The notes: generated by a model not told the origin, from the letters alone. Numbered from the stretch's first letter, positions 1-9,138 are shown. The stretch is DNA of 64,000 bases from Roseivivax halodurans JCM 10272 (GCF_000521785.1 NZ_JALZ01000014.1:1-64000), one strand, 5' to 3'. Numbers and translations are program-made.

Positions 1-33
1 GCAGGCCCCGTTACGGCATCTCGAAGCGCACCG

Positions 34-3000
34 TCAGGCCGATGCGTCAGCCGGCTGCCGGCTCCGGAAGAACATCCGCGCGATGAGCGCGAAGAAGAGC
101 GGCACGAAGAAGACGCCGAGCGCCGTGGCCGACAGCGTGCCGCCGAGAACGCCCGAGCCGATGGCGTTGCGGCCCGCGGCCCCTGCTCCGGAGGAGAGCA
201 CCAGCGGCACCACCCCGAGCGAGAACGCCATCGAGGTCATGACGATGGGCCGGAAGCGCTGGCGCGCCGCCTCGACCACCGCCTCGCGGATCGGCTCTCC
301 GGCATCCATCCGCTCGCGCGCGAATTCCACGATCAGGATCGCGTTCTTGCCGGTCAGGCCGATCACGGTCAGCAGGCCGACCTGGAAGAAGACCCCGTTC
401 TCGTAGCCCCCGAGCCACGCGCCGAGGAGCGCGCCGAGGACGCCGATCGGCATCGCCAGCATCACCGCGAAGGGGATCGCCCAGCTCTCGTAGAGCGCGG
501 CGAGCGACAGGAAGACCGCGGCGAGCGACAGCGCATAGAGCAGCGGCGCCTGGCTTCCGGATTCAACCTCCTCGAGCGAGAGGCCCGTCCAGGCGACCTC
601 GAAACCCTCGGGCAGGTTCTCGTCCACGAGGCGCAGGATCTCGTCCATCGCCTCGCCCGAGGCGACGCCCTCCACCGGAGAGCCCTGGATCTGCATCGAG
701 GGCACGCCGTTGTAGCGGTTGAGCCCCTGCGGCCCGTAGGTCCAGTCGGTCGTGGCGAAGTTCGAGAACGGCACCAAATCGCCCGTTGCGTTGCGCACCC
801 GCCAGAGGTCGAGGTCGCCCGGCTGCATCCGGGCCGGCGCATCGGCCTGGACGTAGACGCGTTTCACCCGCCCCTCGTCGACGAAGTCGTTCACGTAACG
901 GCCGGCCCAGGCGATCGAGAGCAGATTGCCCACGGTCTCGGCCGAGACGCCCATCGCGCCGGCCTTGCGCCAGTCGATGTCGATGTTGAACTGCGCCGCG
1001 TCCTCGAGCCCCGATGGCCGCGCCGAGGCGATCATCGGCGACTGGTTGAGCAGACCGAGCACCTGGTTGCGGGCCTCGACCAGCGCCTCGTGGCTCTGGT
1101 TGTTGCGCGCCTGCAGGTAGAAGTCGAAGCCCGAGGCGTTGCCGAGCTCGGGCACCGAGGGCGGCACGATGGGAAAGACCTGCGCATCGGTGATCTGGCT
1201 GAAGGCCCCGAAGGCCCGGCCCGCCACCGCCTGCGCGCTGTCCTGCGGACCTCGCTCCTTCCAGTCCTTGAGCCGGACGAAGGCGAGCGCGTTGTTCTGC
1301 CCCTGACCCGCGAAGCTGAAGCCGACCACGCCGAAGGTGGAGGCGACGGCGCTCTCCTCGTTCTGCATGAAATGCGTCTCGACCTGTTCGAGCACGTCGA
1401 GCGTGCGCTCCGCCGTCGCGCCGGTCGGCAGCGAGATGAGCGTGAAGAGCAAGCCCTGATCCTCTTCCGGCAGGAACCCCGTGGGCGTGCGCATGAAGAG
1501 GAAGACCACCGCGACGCCGATCCCGACATAGACGAGGAAGGTGCGGAACGGGCGTTTCACGAGGTATCCGACGGACCTGGCGTAGCCGCCGAGCGTCGCG
1601 TCGAAGCCGCGGTTGAACCAGCCGAACATGCCCTTGCGCTTGTCGCCGTGGGTCGGCTTCAGCAGGATCGCGCAGAGCGCCGGCGTGAGGGTCAGCGCGA
1701 CGACCACCGACAGCGCCATCGCCGACACGATGGTGATCGAGAACTGCTTGTAGATGACGCCGGTGGATCCGGGGAAAAACGCCATCGGCACGAACACCGC
1801 CGACAGCACCATGGCGATGCCGATCAGCGCGCCAGTGATTTGTCCCATCGACTTCTTCGTGGCCTCGCGGGGTCCGAGCCCCTCCTCCTCCATGATCCGC
1901 TCGACGTTCTCGACGACCACGATGGCGTCGTCGACGAGCAGGCCGATGGCGAGGACCATGGCGAGCATGGTGAGCGTGTTGATGGTGAACCCCGCCGCCG
2001 CGAGCACCCCGAACGTGCCGAGGATGACCACCGGCACCGCCAGCGTCGGGATCAGCGTCGCGCGGAAGTTCTGCAGGAAGAGGTACATGACGAGGAAGAC
2101 GAGGACGATCGCCTCGATCAGCGTCTTCACCACCTCCTCGATCGAGATCTCGACGAACGGCGTCGTGTCGTAGGGAATGACGTATTCGACGCCCTCGGGG
2201 AAGAACTGGGCGAACTCGTCCAGCCGCTCCCGGACCGCCTCGGCGGTCTCGAGCGAATTGGCCCCCGGCGCCAGGCTGATCGCCATGCCCGCCGACGGGC
2301 GCTGGTTGAACCGGGATTCCGTGGCGTAGTTCGCCGCGCCGATCTCGACCCGGGCGACGTCGTCGAGAAGGACGAGGCCGCCATTCGTCTCCGCCCGGAG
2401 CACGATCTGCTTGAAATCTTCGGGTGTGCGCAACAGCGACTGCGCCGTGATCGTGGCGTTGAGCTGCTGGCCGTCCACCGCCGGCAGCCCCCCGAAAGAG
2501 CCCGCCGAGATCTGCGTGTTCTGTTCGGAGATCTTCGCCACGACATCCGACGCGGTCATGTCATAGGCGCTCAGGCGCGACGGATCGAGCCAGACCCGCA
2601 TCGCGTATTCCGCGCCGAAGACCTGCGTCGAGCCCACGCCCTCGATCCGGCTGAGATCGTCGACGAGGTTCGAGACCATGTAATCGGCAAGGTCGGTGTC
2701 GTCGTAATCGCCGCTCTCGGCGATGAGCGCGACCACCATGAGAAAGCCCGCCGAGGATTTCTGCACCTGCACGCCCTGCCGTTGCACGGTTTCGGGCAGA
2801 AGCGGCGTCGCCTGGCTCAGCTTGTTCTGGACCTGCACCTGCGCGATGTCGGCATCCGTGCCGGTCTCGAAGGTCAGCGTGATCGACGAGGACCCGGCCG
2901 AGGTCGAGGACGACGAGATGTAGCGCAGCCCGTCGAGCCCGGTCATGTTCTGCTCGATCACCTGCGTGACGGTGTTGGCCACGGTCTGCGCCGAGGCGCC

Positions 3001-3150
3001 GGGATAGGTCGCCCGCACCTGCACCGAGGGCGGCGCGATCTGCGGATATTGCGCCACCGGCAGGGTGAGCACCGACAGGATGCCCACGCCCATGATCAGG
3101 ATGGAGACGACCCATGCGAAGACGGGCCGGTCGATGAAGAAACGCGCCAT
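34..3150 (-). CDS. RND multidrug efflux permease, HAE1/AcrB type
   Basis: Inner-membrane proton-driven drug exporter, the central subunit of a tripartite pump. At 1038 residues it has normal family length. It opens with the usual MARFFIDRPVFAWVVSI helix. The proton-relay pair lies in GLLVDDAIVVVENVERI and the relay lysine in TGKNAILIVEFA; both match AcrB/MexB positions, and two large periplasmic porter loops separate the helix bundles. The gene lies 27 nt downstream of its adaptor on the same strand, so the two are probably cotranscribed. No TolC-type outer-membrane gene or dedicated regulator is in view. Substrates cannot be inferred from sequence. Confidence 0.95.
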   Translation of the reverse strand: MARFFIDRPVFAWVVSILIMGVGILSVLTLPVAQYPQIAPPSVQVRATYPGASAQTVANTVTQVIEQNMTGLDGLRYISSSSTSAGSSSITLTFETGTDADIAQVQVQNKLSQATPLLPETVQRQGVQVQKSSAGFLMVVALIAESGDYDDTDLADYMVSNLVDDLSRIEGVGSTQVFGAEYAMRVWLDPSRLSAYDMTASDVVAKISEQNTQISAGSFGGLPAVDGQQLNATITAQSLLRTPEDFKQIVLRAETNGGLVLLDDVARVEIGAANYATESRFNQRPSAGMAISLAPGANSLETAEAVRERLDEFAQFFPEGVEYVIPYDTTPFVEISIEEVVKTLIEAIVLVFLVMYLFLQNFRATLIPTLAVPVVILGTFGVLAAAGFTINTLTMLAMVLAIGLLVDDAIVVVENVERIMEEEGLGPREATKKSMGQITGALIGIAMVLSAVFVPMAFFPGSTGVIYKQFSITIVSAMALSVVVALTLTPALCAILLKPTHGDKRKGMFGWFNRGFDATLGGYARSVGYLVKRPFRTFLVYVGIGVAVVFLFMRTPTGFLPEEDQGLLFTLISLPTGATAERTLDVLEQVETHFMQNEESAVASTFGVVGFSFAGQGQNNALAFVRLKDWKERGPQDSAQAVAGRAFGAFSQITDAQVFPIVPPSVPELGNASGFDFYLQARNNQSHEALVEARNQVLGLLNQSPMIASARPSGLEDAAQFNIDIDWRKAGAMGVSAETVGNLLSIAWAGRYVNDFVDEGRVKRVYVQADAPARMQPGDLDLWRVRNATGDLVPFSNFATTDWTYGPQGLNRYNGVPSMQIQGSPVEGVASGEAMDEILRLVDENLPEGFEVAWTGLSLEEVESGSQAPLLYALSLAAVFLSLAALYESWAIPFAVMLAMPIGVLGALLGAWLGGYENGVFFQVGLLTVIGLTGKNAILIVEFARERMDAGEPIREAVVEAARQRFRPIVMTSMAFSLGVVPLVLSSGAGAAGRNAIGSGVLGGTLSATALGVFFVPLFFALIARMFFRSRQPADASA

Positions 3151-3177
3151 GTCTGGTCCCCCGCCGGTGTGACCGAC

Positions 3178-4353
3178 TTATTCCGTTGCCGTGTCCTGCG
3201 GCGCGTCCGCGGCCGCCTGCTCGTTCGCCTGCGCGCTGTCCTCGCGCAGGGTGGGCGTGACCGTCGCGCCTTCGGAGATCCGCTGGAAGCCCGCCACGAC
3301 GACCCGCTCGCCGTCCGACAGCCCGCTGCGCACGACCCAGTCGGAGCCCAAGTTCTGCAGGATCTCGAGCGGGCGCACCTCGATCGTGTTCTCGGCATTG
3401 ACGACCATCGCCTGAGGATTGCCGCGCCGGTCGCGCGTCACCCCCTCCTGCGGGACGAGGAACACGCCCTCGGCGGTCCCCGTGGGCATCTCGACCTGCA
3501 CGTACATGCCCGGCAGCAGGAGCTTCTCGGGATTGTCGAACGCGATGCGGAGCGCGACCACGCCCGTCTGCGGATCCACGTAAGGCTCGGCGGCCGTCAG
3601 CGTGCCGGTCTCGTCATAGGCCCCGCCATCCGCGAGGATCAGAGAGACGTCCCGCTCGGCATTGCCGAGCTGCGCGAGCCCCTCGCCCCGCCGCCAGCGC
3701 AGAAGGTCCGCGGCGGACTGGGTCACGTCCACATAGACGCTGTCGATGTTGCGGATCGTGGCGAGCGGATCGGCCTGCCCGACGGCGACGAGCGCGCCGG
3801 GTGACGTCTGCGAAAAGCCGATCTCGCCCGAGAGACGCGCCTCGACCTCGGTGCGTTCGAGCTCGATCTCCGCCTGGCGCCTGCGCGCCTCGGCCAGCTG
3901 CAGCGCGGCCCTGGCGCTGTCGCGCGCGGCGACGGCATCGTCCAGCGATTGCTGCGAGGCGACGTTGCGGCTCTGCAGCTCGGACAGACGGCTCGCCTCC
4001 TTGTCCGCGGCGGCAAGCTGCGCCTCGGCCTGCGCGACCGAGGCCCGCGCTTCGGCCAGCGAGGCCTCGTAGCTCGCGGGATCGATGGTGTAGAGCACCT
4101 GCCCCGCCTCGACCCGCGCGCCTTCGGTGAACCGCCGCTCGAGAATGATGCCGGCGACCTGCGGCCGGACCTCCGCCTCCTCGAACGCCGCGACCCGCCC
4201 CGGCAGGGTCGAGGTCAGCGTGACCGTCGCCTCGGTCACCTCGACGACCTCGACGCCCGGAGGTGGGGCGTCGCCTCCGCCTTGCTGCGCCGTCGCGGGC
4301 GAAGCAAGAAGCAGCACGGCCCAGAGGCTCAGGAACGTTGCGAGATATCTCAT
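3178..4353 (-). CDS. RND periplasmic adaptor (AcrA/MexA type)
   Basis: Membrane-fusion subunit of the pump. The chosen ATG at 4353 gives 391 residues and begins with a Sec signal (MRYLATFLSLWAVLLLASPATAQ). A longer frame to 4452 would put a non-signal extension in front. No lipobox cysteine is seen, so it is probably a soluble periplasmic form rather than a lipoprotein. The order is lipoyl/barrel-sandwich half, alpha-helical hairpin rich in Ala, Glu and Arg (roughly residues 90-170), second lipoyl half, then beta-barrel and membrane-proximal domains. The tail is rich in Gln, Ala and Asp. It precedes the permease in one operon. Confidence 0.9.
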   Translation of the reverse strand: MRYLATFLSLWAVLLLASPATAQQGGGDAPPPGVEVVEVTEATVTLTSTLPGRVAAFEEAEVRPQVAGIILERRFTEGARVEAGQVLYTIDPASYEASLAEARASVAQAEAQLAAADKEASRLSELQSRNVASQQSLDDAVAARDSARAALQLAEARRRQAEIELERTEVEARLSGEIGFSQTSPGALVAVGQADPLATIRNIDSVYVDVTQSAADLLRWRRGEGLAQLGNAERDVSLILADGGAYDETGTLTAAEPYVDPQTGVVALRIAFDNPEKLLLPGMYVQVEMPTGTAEGVFLVPQEGVTRDRRGNPQAMVVNAENTIEVRPLEILQNLGSDWVVRSGLSDGERVVVAGFQRISEGATVTPTLREDSAQANEQAAADAPQDTATE

Positions 4354-4602
4354 GGTCACACCAGCCGGTTTGATCACGTCGTGCGCGATGCAATTTGGGA
4401 AACTGAGACGTTCCATATGTAACCGGCGCATGAGCGGCAAGAAGCTGCGCATGATCGGCCCGCACGATAGCGTGTGCGCTGTCGCACGAATGCGTCACGC
4501 CCGAAAGGTGCCTCCTATTCGCGCACCGGCCCGCCATTCGCGGGCAGAGCCGGACCCTCCGGCGCGAATCGCCAAGGTCGGCGCGCCTTGGCAGCGCAGG
4601 CG

Positions 4603-4800
4603 CTACCGCTTGCCCGCGCTCCCGGCCGCTTCCAAGGCCTGCCGGAACGTCTCGCGATCGCCGACGTGATTGGCGAGGATCAGAATGAGGCGGGCGTTGA
4701 AGGCGTGGCTCTCCTCCTCGGTCAGACCCTCGTGGGCCTCGATGAGATCGGCATAGACGCCGTCCGCGTCGGCGAGATTGGGATCGAGTGTCAGACTCAT
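4603..4800 (-). CDS. DUF2783 small protein
   Basis: Acidic soluble protein of 65 residues. Its ATG overlaps the stop codon of the FAD monooxygenase by 4 nt (ATGA), which implies translational coupling. The sequence (LADADGVYADLIEAHEGL, then ESHAFNARLILILANHVGD) matches the DUF2783 family, which I know as a short companion of FAD-dependent aromatic hydroxylases in alphaproteobacteria. Function is unknown. Its coupling suggests a subunit or chaperone-like partner of the hydroxylase, which is inference. Confidence 0.85.
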   Translation of the reverse strand: MSLTLDPNLADADGVYADLIEAHEGLTEEESHAFNARLILILANHVGDRETFRQALEAAGSAGKR

Positions 4801-6428
4801 GCCGGTCGCTCCTTGCCGCAGGCGTGGCGGAGGGCCGCGCGGATCGCGCCCTCGTCGAATGTCTCCCACCGCGCCGCGACGTGCTGATCGGGGCGGACGA
4901 GGTAGACGGCCGAGCGCGCATCGCCGAGATAGCGGGCGGCAAGCGCGCCGCTGGGATCGTCCGCCGCCGAGAGCGCGAGGCGCCGGGCGGTGACGCCGTC
5001 CTCCTCGACCGCCTCCGGCGCATCGGCGTCGAGCGTCAGGATCACGAAGCCGCCGAGCCGCTCGAGGAGCTGCCCGCCCCCAAGCGGCGCGTCGGGGCAC
5101 GGCGCACCGGGACGGGTGCGCGAGGGACCGCCCGGCAGCGCGTCGGCCCCGTTCAGCAGCCCTCCGTCGTAGATGCAGGGCAGCGACAGGCGCCCCGAAT
5201 TGACGAACGGCCGGGCAAAGGCGTGATGCTCGGCGAGGTCCAGCACCGCGTTGCGGAAGAGGCGGCTGACGGCCGATTTCGGTGTGATGAAGTCCGTCGA
5301 GCGCGTTGAGTTGAGGATGTTCTCGTCCGCGCCGTGGCAGCGCTCCGAGGAATAGGTGTCGAGCAGGGTCTCGGGCGCCTTTCCCCGAAGCACGAGGCCG
5401 AGCTTCCAGCCGAGGTTGTCGACGTCCTGGATGCCCGAATTTGCGCCCCGCGCGCCGAAGGGCGAGACCTGATGCGCGGCATCGCCGGCAAACAGCACCC
5501 GGCCGTGGCGGAAATTCTTCATCCGGCGGCACTGGAAGGTGTAGATCGAGGACCAGACGATCTCGTAGTCGACCTCGGCGCCGAGCATGGCGTCGAGCCG
5601 GGCGCGGATGTTCTCCTCCTTCATCTCCTCGGCCCGGTCGACATCCCAGCCGATCTGGAAATCGACGCGCCAGACGTCGTCGGGCTGCTTGTGCAACAGG
5701 CAGGACGCGCCCGAGGACTTGAACGGCGGCTCGAACCAGAACCAGCGCTCGGTCGGAAACTCGGCTTTCATGCGGATATCCGCGATGAGGAAGCTGTCCT
5801 GGAACACACGCCCCTCGAAATCGAGACCGAGCATGCGCCGCAGCGGCGACGAGGCCCCGTCGCACCCGATCAGCCAGTCGGCGGCGATCCGGTACGGCCC
5901 CTCGGGTGTGGTCACGTCAAGCAGGACATGGTCCTCGCGCGCCTCGACCGCGTCGAGCCGGTTCTTGCCGCGGATCTCGATCGGCGCGCCCTGCGCCTGC
6001 GCCTCGCGGACCCGCTCCACGAGGAAGCGCTCGAAATAGGGCTGGGGCAGATTGACGAAGGCCGGAAACTTGTGCCCCTCCTCCGGCAGGAGGTTGAATT
6101 CGAACACCTTCCTGTCGGCATGGAAGACCTTGCCGAGATTCCACACGACACCCTTCTCGAGCATCGGCGCGCCGGTCCCCCAGCGGTCGCAGATCTCGAG
6201 CGTACGCTTGGCAAAACAGATCGCGCGGCTGCCCTGCCCGACGCCCTCGTGATCGTCGAGCAGCAGCACCGGAATGCCCTGCAGCCCGAGATCGAGCGCA
6301 GCCGCGATCCCGACCGGCCCGCCCCCCACGACGACGACGGGATGGCGGACGGGATCGATCGCATCCTGATCCGCGCAGCGGCCATACGGATAGAGCCTGA
6401 ACGCCAGGCTGTACCGATCGTCGAGCAT
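4797..6428 (-). CDS. FAD-dependent aromatic monooxygenase (MhpA/PobA-like)
   Basis: Class A flavoprotein hydroxylase, 543 residues. The start at 6428 is set by a strong GGAGG just upstream; a longer frame to 6458 lacks one. Motifs are the FAD-binding GGGPVG at residues 35-40, the DG motif in DWLIGCDGASSPLRR, and the GD motif in VLFAGDAAHQVSPFGARG. The C-terminal third is thioredoxin-fold-like, as in MhpA and phenol hydroxylase. It sits in a homogentisate-degradation operon without 4-hydroxyphenylpyruvate dioxygenase. A plausible role is therefore hydroxylation of a monohydroxylated phenylacetate-type substrate to homogentisate, as the MhaA flavoprotein does for 3-hydroxyphenylacetate. The substrate is inference. 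Confidence 0.85.
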   Translation of the reverse strand: MLDDRYSLAFRLYPYGRCADQDAIDPVRHPVVVVGGGPVGIAAALDLGLQGIPVLLLDDHEGVGQGSRAICFAKRTLEICDRWGTGAPMLEKGVVWNLGKVFHADRKVFEFNLLPEEGHKFPAFVNLPQPYFERFLVERVREAQAQGAPIEIRGKNRLDAVEAREDHVLLDVTTPEGPYRIAADWLIGCDGASSPLRRMLGLDFEGRVFQDSFLIADIRMKAEFPTERWFWFEPPFKSSGASCLLHKQPDDVWRVDFQIGWDVDRAEEMKEENIRARLDAMLGAEVDYEIVWSSIYTFQCRRMKNFRHGRVLFAGDAAHQVSPFGARGANSGIQDVDNLGWKLGLVLRGKAPETLLDTYSSERCHGADENILNSTRSTDFITPKSAVSRLFRNAVLDLAEHHAFARPFVNSGRLSLPCIYDGGLLNGADALPGGPSRTRPGAPCPDAPLGGGQLLERLGGFVILTLDADAPEAVEEDGVTARRLALSAADDPSGALAARYLGDARSAVYLVRPDQHVAARWETFDEGAIRAALRHACGKERPA

Positions 6429-6497
6429 GTGCCTCCTCCCCCCTTGATGTCCCGGCACGGCCTCCCACCGGCCCCAAGGATGTATTCCTGGCGACGA

Positions 6498-6803
6498 TTA
6501 GGGCTCGACCGACAGCAATGGCTTGCCATCGATCAGTATGCCGTCGGCCTTAAAGAGATTGGTCTGCCGGCTGTTGTTATTTCCGATTCCCACCATCCGG
6601 ATCGAGAGACCAGCTTGTAAGCCGTTAATGACACTACGCTCGTCAGGACAATAAATATGGAAACGTTTTTCGTTTCCTCGTTCCGAGGACCCGTCAGAAA
6701 CATCCCTATGCTTCAATGGGTTTTTATTGCTCATCACATAGCATGCACAGCCGTTTACCATTTCCCTAGCGGCCTCCCACTCGTGACCGTTGGAGTGTTT
6801 CAT
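6498..6803 (-). CDS. Low-GC orphan ORF inside the homogentisate operon
   Basis: Open frame of 101 residues starting 8 nt after the metallo-beta-lactamase-fold gene, with an AGGA upstream of the ATG at a long spacing. Composition is close to half GC, far below both flanking genes, and codon choice is correspondingly different (many AAT, TTT and GGA-type codons). The protein is hydrophilic with no signal peptide and no membrane segment. The second half (KRFHIYCPDERSVINGL, then KADGILIDGKPLL) is beta-rich and vaguely OB-fold-like, but I do not recognise a family. It may be a real acquired gene or an incidental frame in inserted DNA. Confidence 0.45.
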   Translation of the reverse strand: MKHSNGHEWEAAREMVNGCACYVMSNKNPLKHRDVSDGSSERGNEKRFHIYCPDERSVINGLQAGLSIRMVGIGNNNSRQTNLFKADGILIDGKPLLSVEP

Positions 6804-6811
6804 ATGAATTC

Positions 6812-7762
6812 TCATTCCTGCAGGGCCGCCCACATCTCCTTGTCGCGGGCGGCGGTCCAGACGCGGGGCGTGTCGATGCCCTGCGCCTCGTCATAGGCGC
6901 GTGCGACGTTGAACGGCAGGCAATGCTCGTAGATCGCGTAATCGCTGAACTTCGGATCGCACTCGGCCCGTACGGCGTCCCACGCCTCCTTGAGCGTGCC
7001 GCCCCGCGCCACGACCTTCGCCGCCGGCTTGTAGGTCGAGGCCACGAAATCCGCCGTGTTCGCAATCGCCTCGGCAACCTTCTCCTCGCCGACGAGCGCG
7101 TTGCCCCGGCCCGGCGCGATGGATCGGGGCTCGAAGGACGCGATTGCGGCGAGCGTGTCCTCCCAGTCGCCGAAATGACCGTCGCCGCAATAGCAGGCGG
7201 AGTGGTATTCGACGATGTCCCCGGTGAACATAACCTCCTGGTCCGGCACCCAGATCACCGCGTCGCCGGCGGTATGCGCGCGGCCGAGATGCATGATGTC
7301 GACCCGCCGCTTGCCGAGATAGACCGACATGCCGTCGCTGAAGGTCGTCGTCGGCCAGGTGAGTCCCGGTATCTCCTCGTGACCCACGAAGAGCCGCGGG
7401 AAGCGCTCGAACTCGCTGTCCCAGTCCTCCTGCCCGCGTTCGGCCACCATCGCCCGCGCCACGTCCGACATGATGATCTCGGGCGCTCCGTAGGCCGAGG
7501 CGCCGAGCACGCGCACCGCGTGGTAATGCGTCATCACGAGATGGCTGATCGGCTTGTCGGTCACCGAGCGCACGCACTCGATCACCTTGCGGGCGAGACG
7601 CGGCGTGGCCTGCGCCTCGACGATCATCACGCTCTCGTCGCCGATGATGACCCCGGTGTTCGGATCGCCCTCGGCGGTGAAGGCGTAGAGCCCCTCGCCC
7701 ACTTCCGTGAAGCTGACCTTCTTCTCTTCCATGTCTCCGGCGGAGGCGAATGCCTTGGCCAT
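6812..7762 (-). CDS. Metallo-beta-lactamase-fold protein with degenerate metal site
   Basis: 316 residues, preceded by AAGGAGAG at good spacing. The MBL fold is clear. The canonical HxHxDH motif reads HYHAVR (H79, H81, then V83 and R84 in place of Asp and His). The second-site His (GRAHTAGD) and Asp (MFTGDIVEYHS) are present, while the usual PGHG histidine is Arg in IAPGRGNALVG. Two or three metal ligands are therefore lost and ordinary di-zinc hydrolysis is unlikely. It lies 13 nt downstream of fahA and is probably cotranscribed. A role in aromatic catabolism, for example as an isomerase or thioesterase substitute, is inference. Confidence 0.85.
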   Translation of the reverse strand: MAKAFASAGDMEEKKVSFTEVGEGLYAFTAEGDPNTGVIIGDESVMIVEAQATPRLARKVIECVRSVTDKPISHLVMTHYHAVRVLGASAYGAPEIIMSDVARAMVAERGQEDWDSEFERFPRLFVGHEEIPGLTWPTTTFSDGMSVYLGKRRVDIMHLGRAHTAGDAVIWVPDQEVMFTGDIVEYHSACYCGDGHFGDWEDTLAAIASFEPRSIAPGRGNALVGEEKVAEAIANTADFVASTYKPAAKVVARGGTLKEAWDAVRAECDPKFSDYAIYEHCLPFNVARAYDEAQGIDTPRVWTAARDKEMWAALQE

Positions 7763-7775
7763 GTGATGCTCTCCT

Positions 7776-9041
7776 TTATTCTGTCGCCCAGCCGGGCAGA
7801 TCCCCGGCGGGCTTGATCGTTCCGGTGCAGGCGCCGAAGCCGACGCGGTAGCCGTCGCCCTGCGCGGCGCCGCGCAATGTCACCGTATCCCCGTCCTCGA
7901 GAAAGCTGCGTGTCTCGCCGCTGTCGAGCGTCAGAGGCTCCTTGCCGCCCCACGAGAGCTCCAGCAACGAGCCGAACGCGCCCGGCTCCGGCCCCGAGAT
8001 CGTGCCCGAGCCCAGGAGGTCGCCGACCCGCATCGGGCAGCCCGATGTCGTGTGATGCGCGAGCTGCTGCGCCGAGGAATAGTACATCTCGCGGTAATTC
8101 GTGCGCGCGATCACCGTCTCCGCGCGGCCTTCGGGCGCGAGACCGACCTCGAGGGCGATGTCGTAGAGCATCGGGCCCGGCTCGCGCAGATAGGGCAGAA
8201 GCTCCCGCTCGCGCTCGGGCGTGCTCACCCGGAACGGCTCCAGCGCCGCCCTCGGCACGATCCAGGGGCCGATCGTCGTTGCGGTCGCCTTGGACTGGAA
8301 CGGCCCGAGCGGCTGGTATTCCCAGGCCTGGATGTCCCGCGCCGACCAGTCGTTCAGCAGCACGTAACCGAAAATCATCTGGTCGGCCTCGGCGACGCTC
8401 ACCATACCCTCCGAGGGCCGGCCAACCACCGCCCCCAGTTCGAGCTCGAGATCGAACCGCGCGCTCGGCGCGAAGCGCGGCAGATCCTCGTCCTGCCCCT
8501 TGATCTGGCCAAAGGGGCGCCTGACGCCCGTGCCCGAGACCACCACCGAAGACGCCCGTCCATTGTAGCCGATCGGGATCGACAGCCAGTTCGCAGGCAG
8601 CGCGTTCTCGGCCCCGCGGAACATCGTCCCGACATGGGTTGCGTGATGCTTGCCTGCGTAGAAGTCGGTATATTCCGAGACGCGGAAGGGCATGACCATC
8701 CGCACATCCGCCTGCCGGACCAGATAGCCCGCCAGCATCCTCGCATCGCCCGAACCCTCGGCGAGCATCTCGCCCAGCGCCGCGCGTAGCCGCGCCCAGG
8801 CCCCCGGCCCGAGACCCATGAACGCCGTCCAGTCGCACCCCTCGAGCACCTTCCCCGCGCCGGGCTCGATCTCGATCCGCCCGTCCGCCTCGAGCCGGGT
8901 GACATCGAGGATCATCTCCCCGATCGCCACGCCGCAATGCGCGCCGCCCTCCACGGCGAAGGCGCCGTAGGGCAGGTTGTTCAGCGGAAAGTCGGTCTCA
9001 GCCGAATTCGCGCTCTCCACCCAGCTTCGCTCGAGGCTCAT
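7776..9041 (-). CDS. fahA: Fumarylacetoacetase
   Basis: Hydrolyses fumarylacetoacetate to fumarate and acetoacetate, the last step of homogentisate degradation, in the cytoplasm. 421 residues, normal length. It has the N-terminal SH3-like domain typical of FAH (start SWVESANSAETDFPLNNLPYG) and a C-terminal FAH fold with DWSARDIQAWEYQPLGPF and GSGTISGPEPGAFGSLLEL. GGAGAAG lies just before the ATG. It follows hmgA after a 97-nt gap holding a stem-loop repeat. No maleylacetoacetate isomerase gene lies between them or elsewhere in the window. Confidence 0.97.
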   Translation of the reverse strand: MSLERSWVESANSAETDFPLNNLPYGAFAVEGGAHCGVAIGEMILDVTRLEADGRIEIEPGAGKVLEGCDWTAFMGLGPGAWARLRAALGEMLAEGSGDARMLAGYLVRQADVRMVMPFRVSEYTDFYAGKHHATHVGTMFRGAENALPANWLSIPIGYNGRASSVVVSGTGVRRPFGQIKGQDEDLPRFAPSARFDLELELGAVVGRPSEGMVSVAEADQMIFGYVLLNDWSARDIQAWEYQPLGPFQSKATATTIGPWIVPRAALEPFRVSTPERERELLPYLREPGPMLYDIALEVGLAPEGRAETVIARTNYREMYYSSAQQLAHHTTSGCPMRVGDLLGSGTISGPEPGAFGSLLELSWGGKEPLTLDSGETRSFLEDGDTVTLRGAAQGDGYRVGFGACTGTIKPAGDLPGWATE

Positions 9042-9069
9042 CTCTTCTCCGAGAGGCGCGCGCCCCTGA

Positions 9070-9127
9070 TTCTTCTTGGCAAAAATACTCCGGGGGAGGC
9101 GCCGCAGGCGACGGGGGCGGAGCCCCC
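9070..9127 (-). repeat. Stem-loop-plus-tail dispersed repeat, copy A
   Basis: On the minus strand a GC-rich hairpin (GGGGGC/GCCCCC around 9113-9127) is followed by the tail GGAGTATTTTTGCCAAGAAG and three more shared bases (9070-9092). The 23-base tail is identical to copy B at 56358-56380 and diverged in copy C at 52785-52807. The repeat sits between hmgA and fahA, in the orientation of transcription. Confidence 0.8.
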
Positions 9128-9138
9128 TCCCCGCCAGG

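Noticed and set aside
1-33. A possible 3' end of another minus-strand gene before the RND permease stop
   Set aside because: Only a few codons would be visible and they would have to overlap the permease. Not supportable.
1090-3804. A 904-codon open frame on the plus strand opposite the RND genes
   Set aside because: It is the antisense shadow of two clear RND genes. Its product is almost only Arg, Asp, Glu, His and Leu, with no family motif.
6801-6825. NdeI-, EcoRI- and SbfI-like sites in a row, suggesting a cloning scar
   Set aside because: The bases form the natural end of the MBL gene and its stop codon, and no vector sequence is present.
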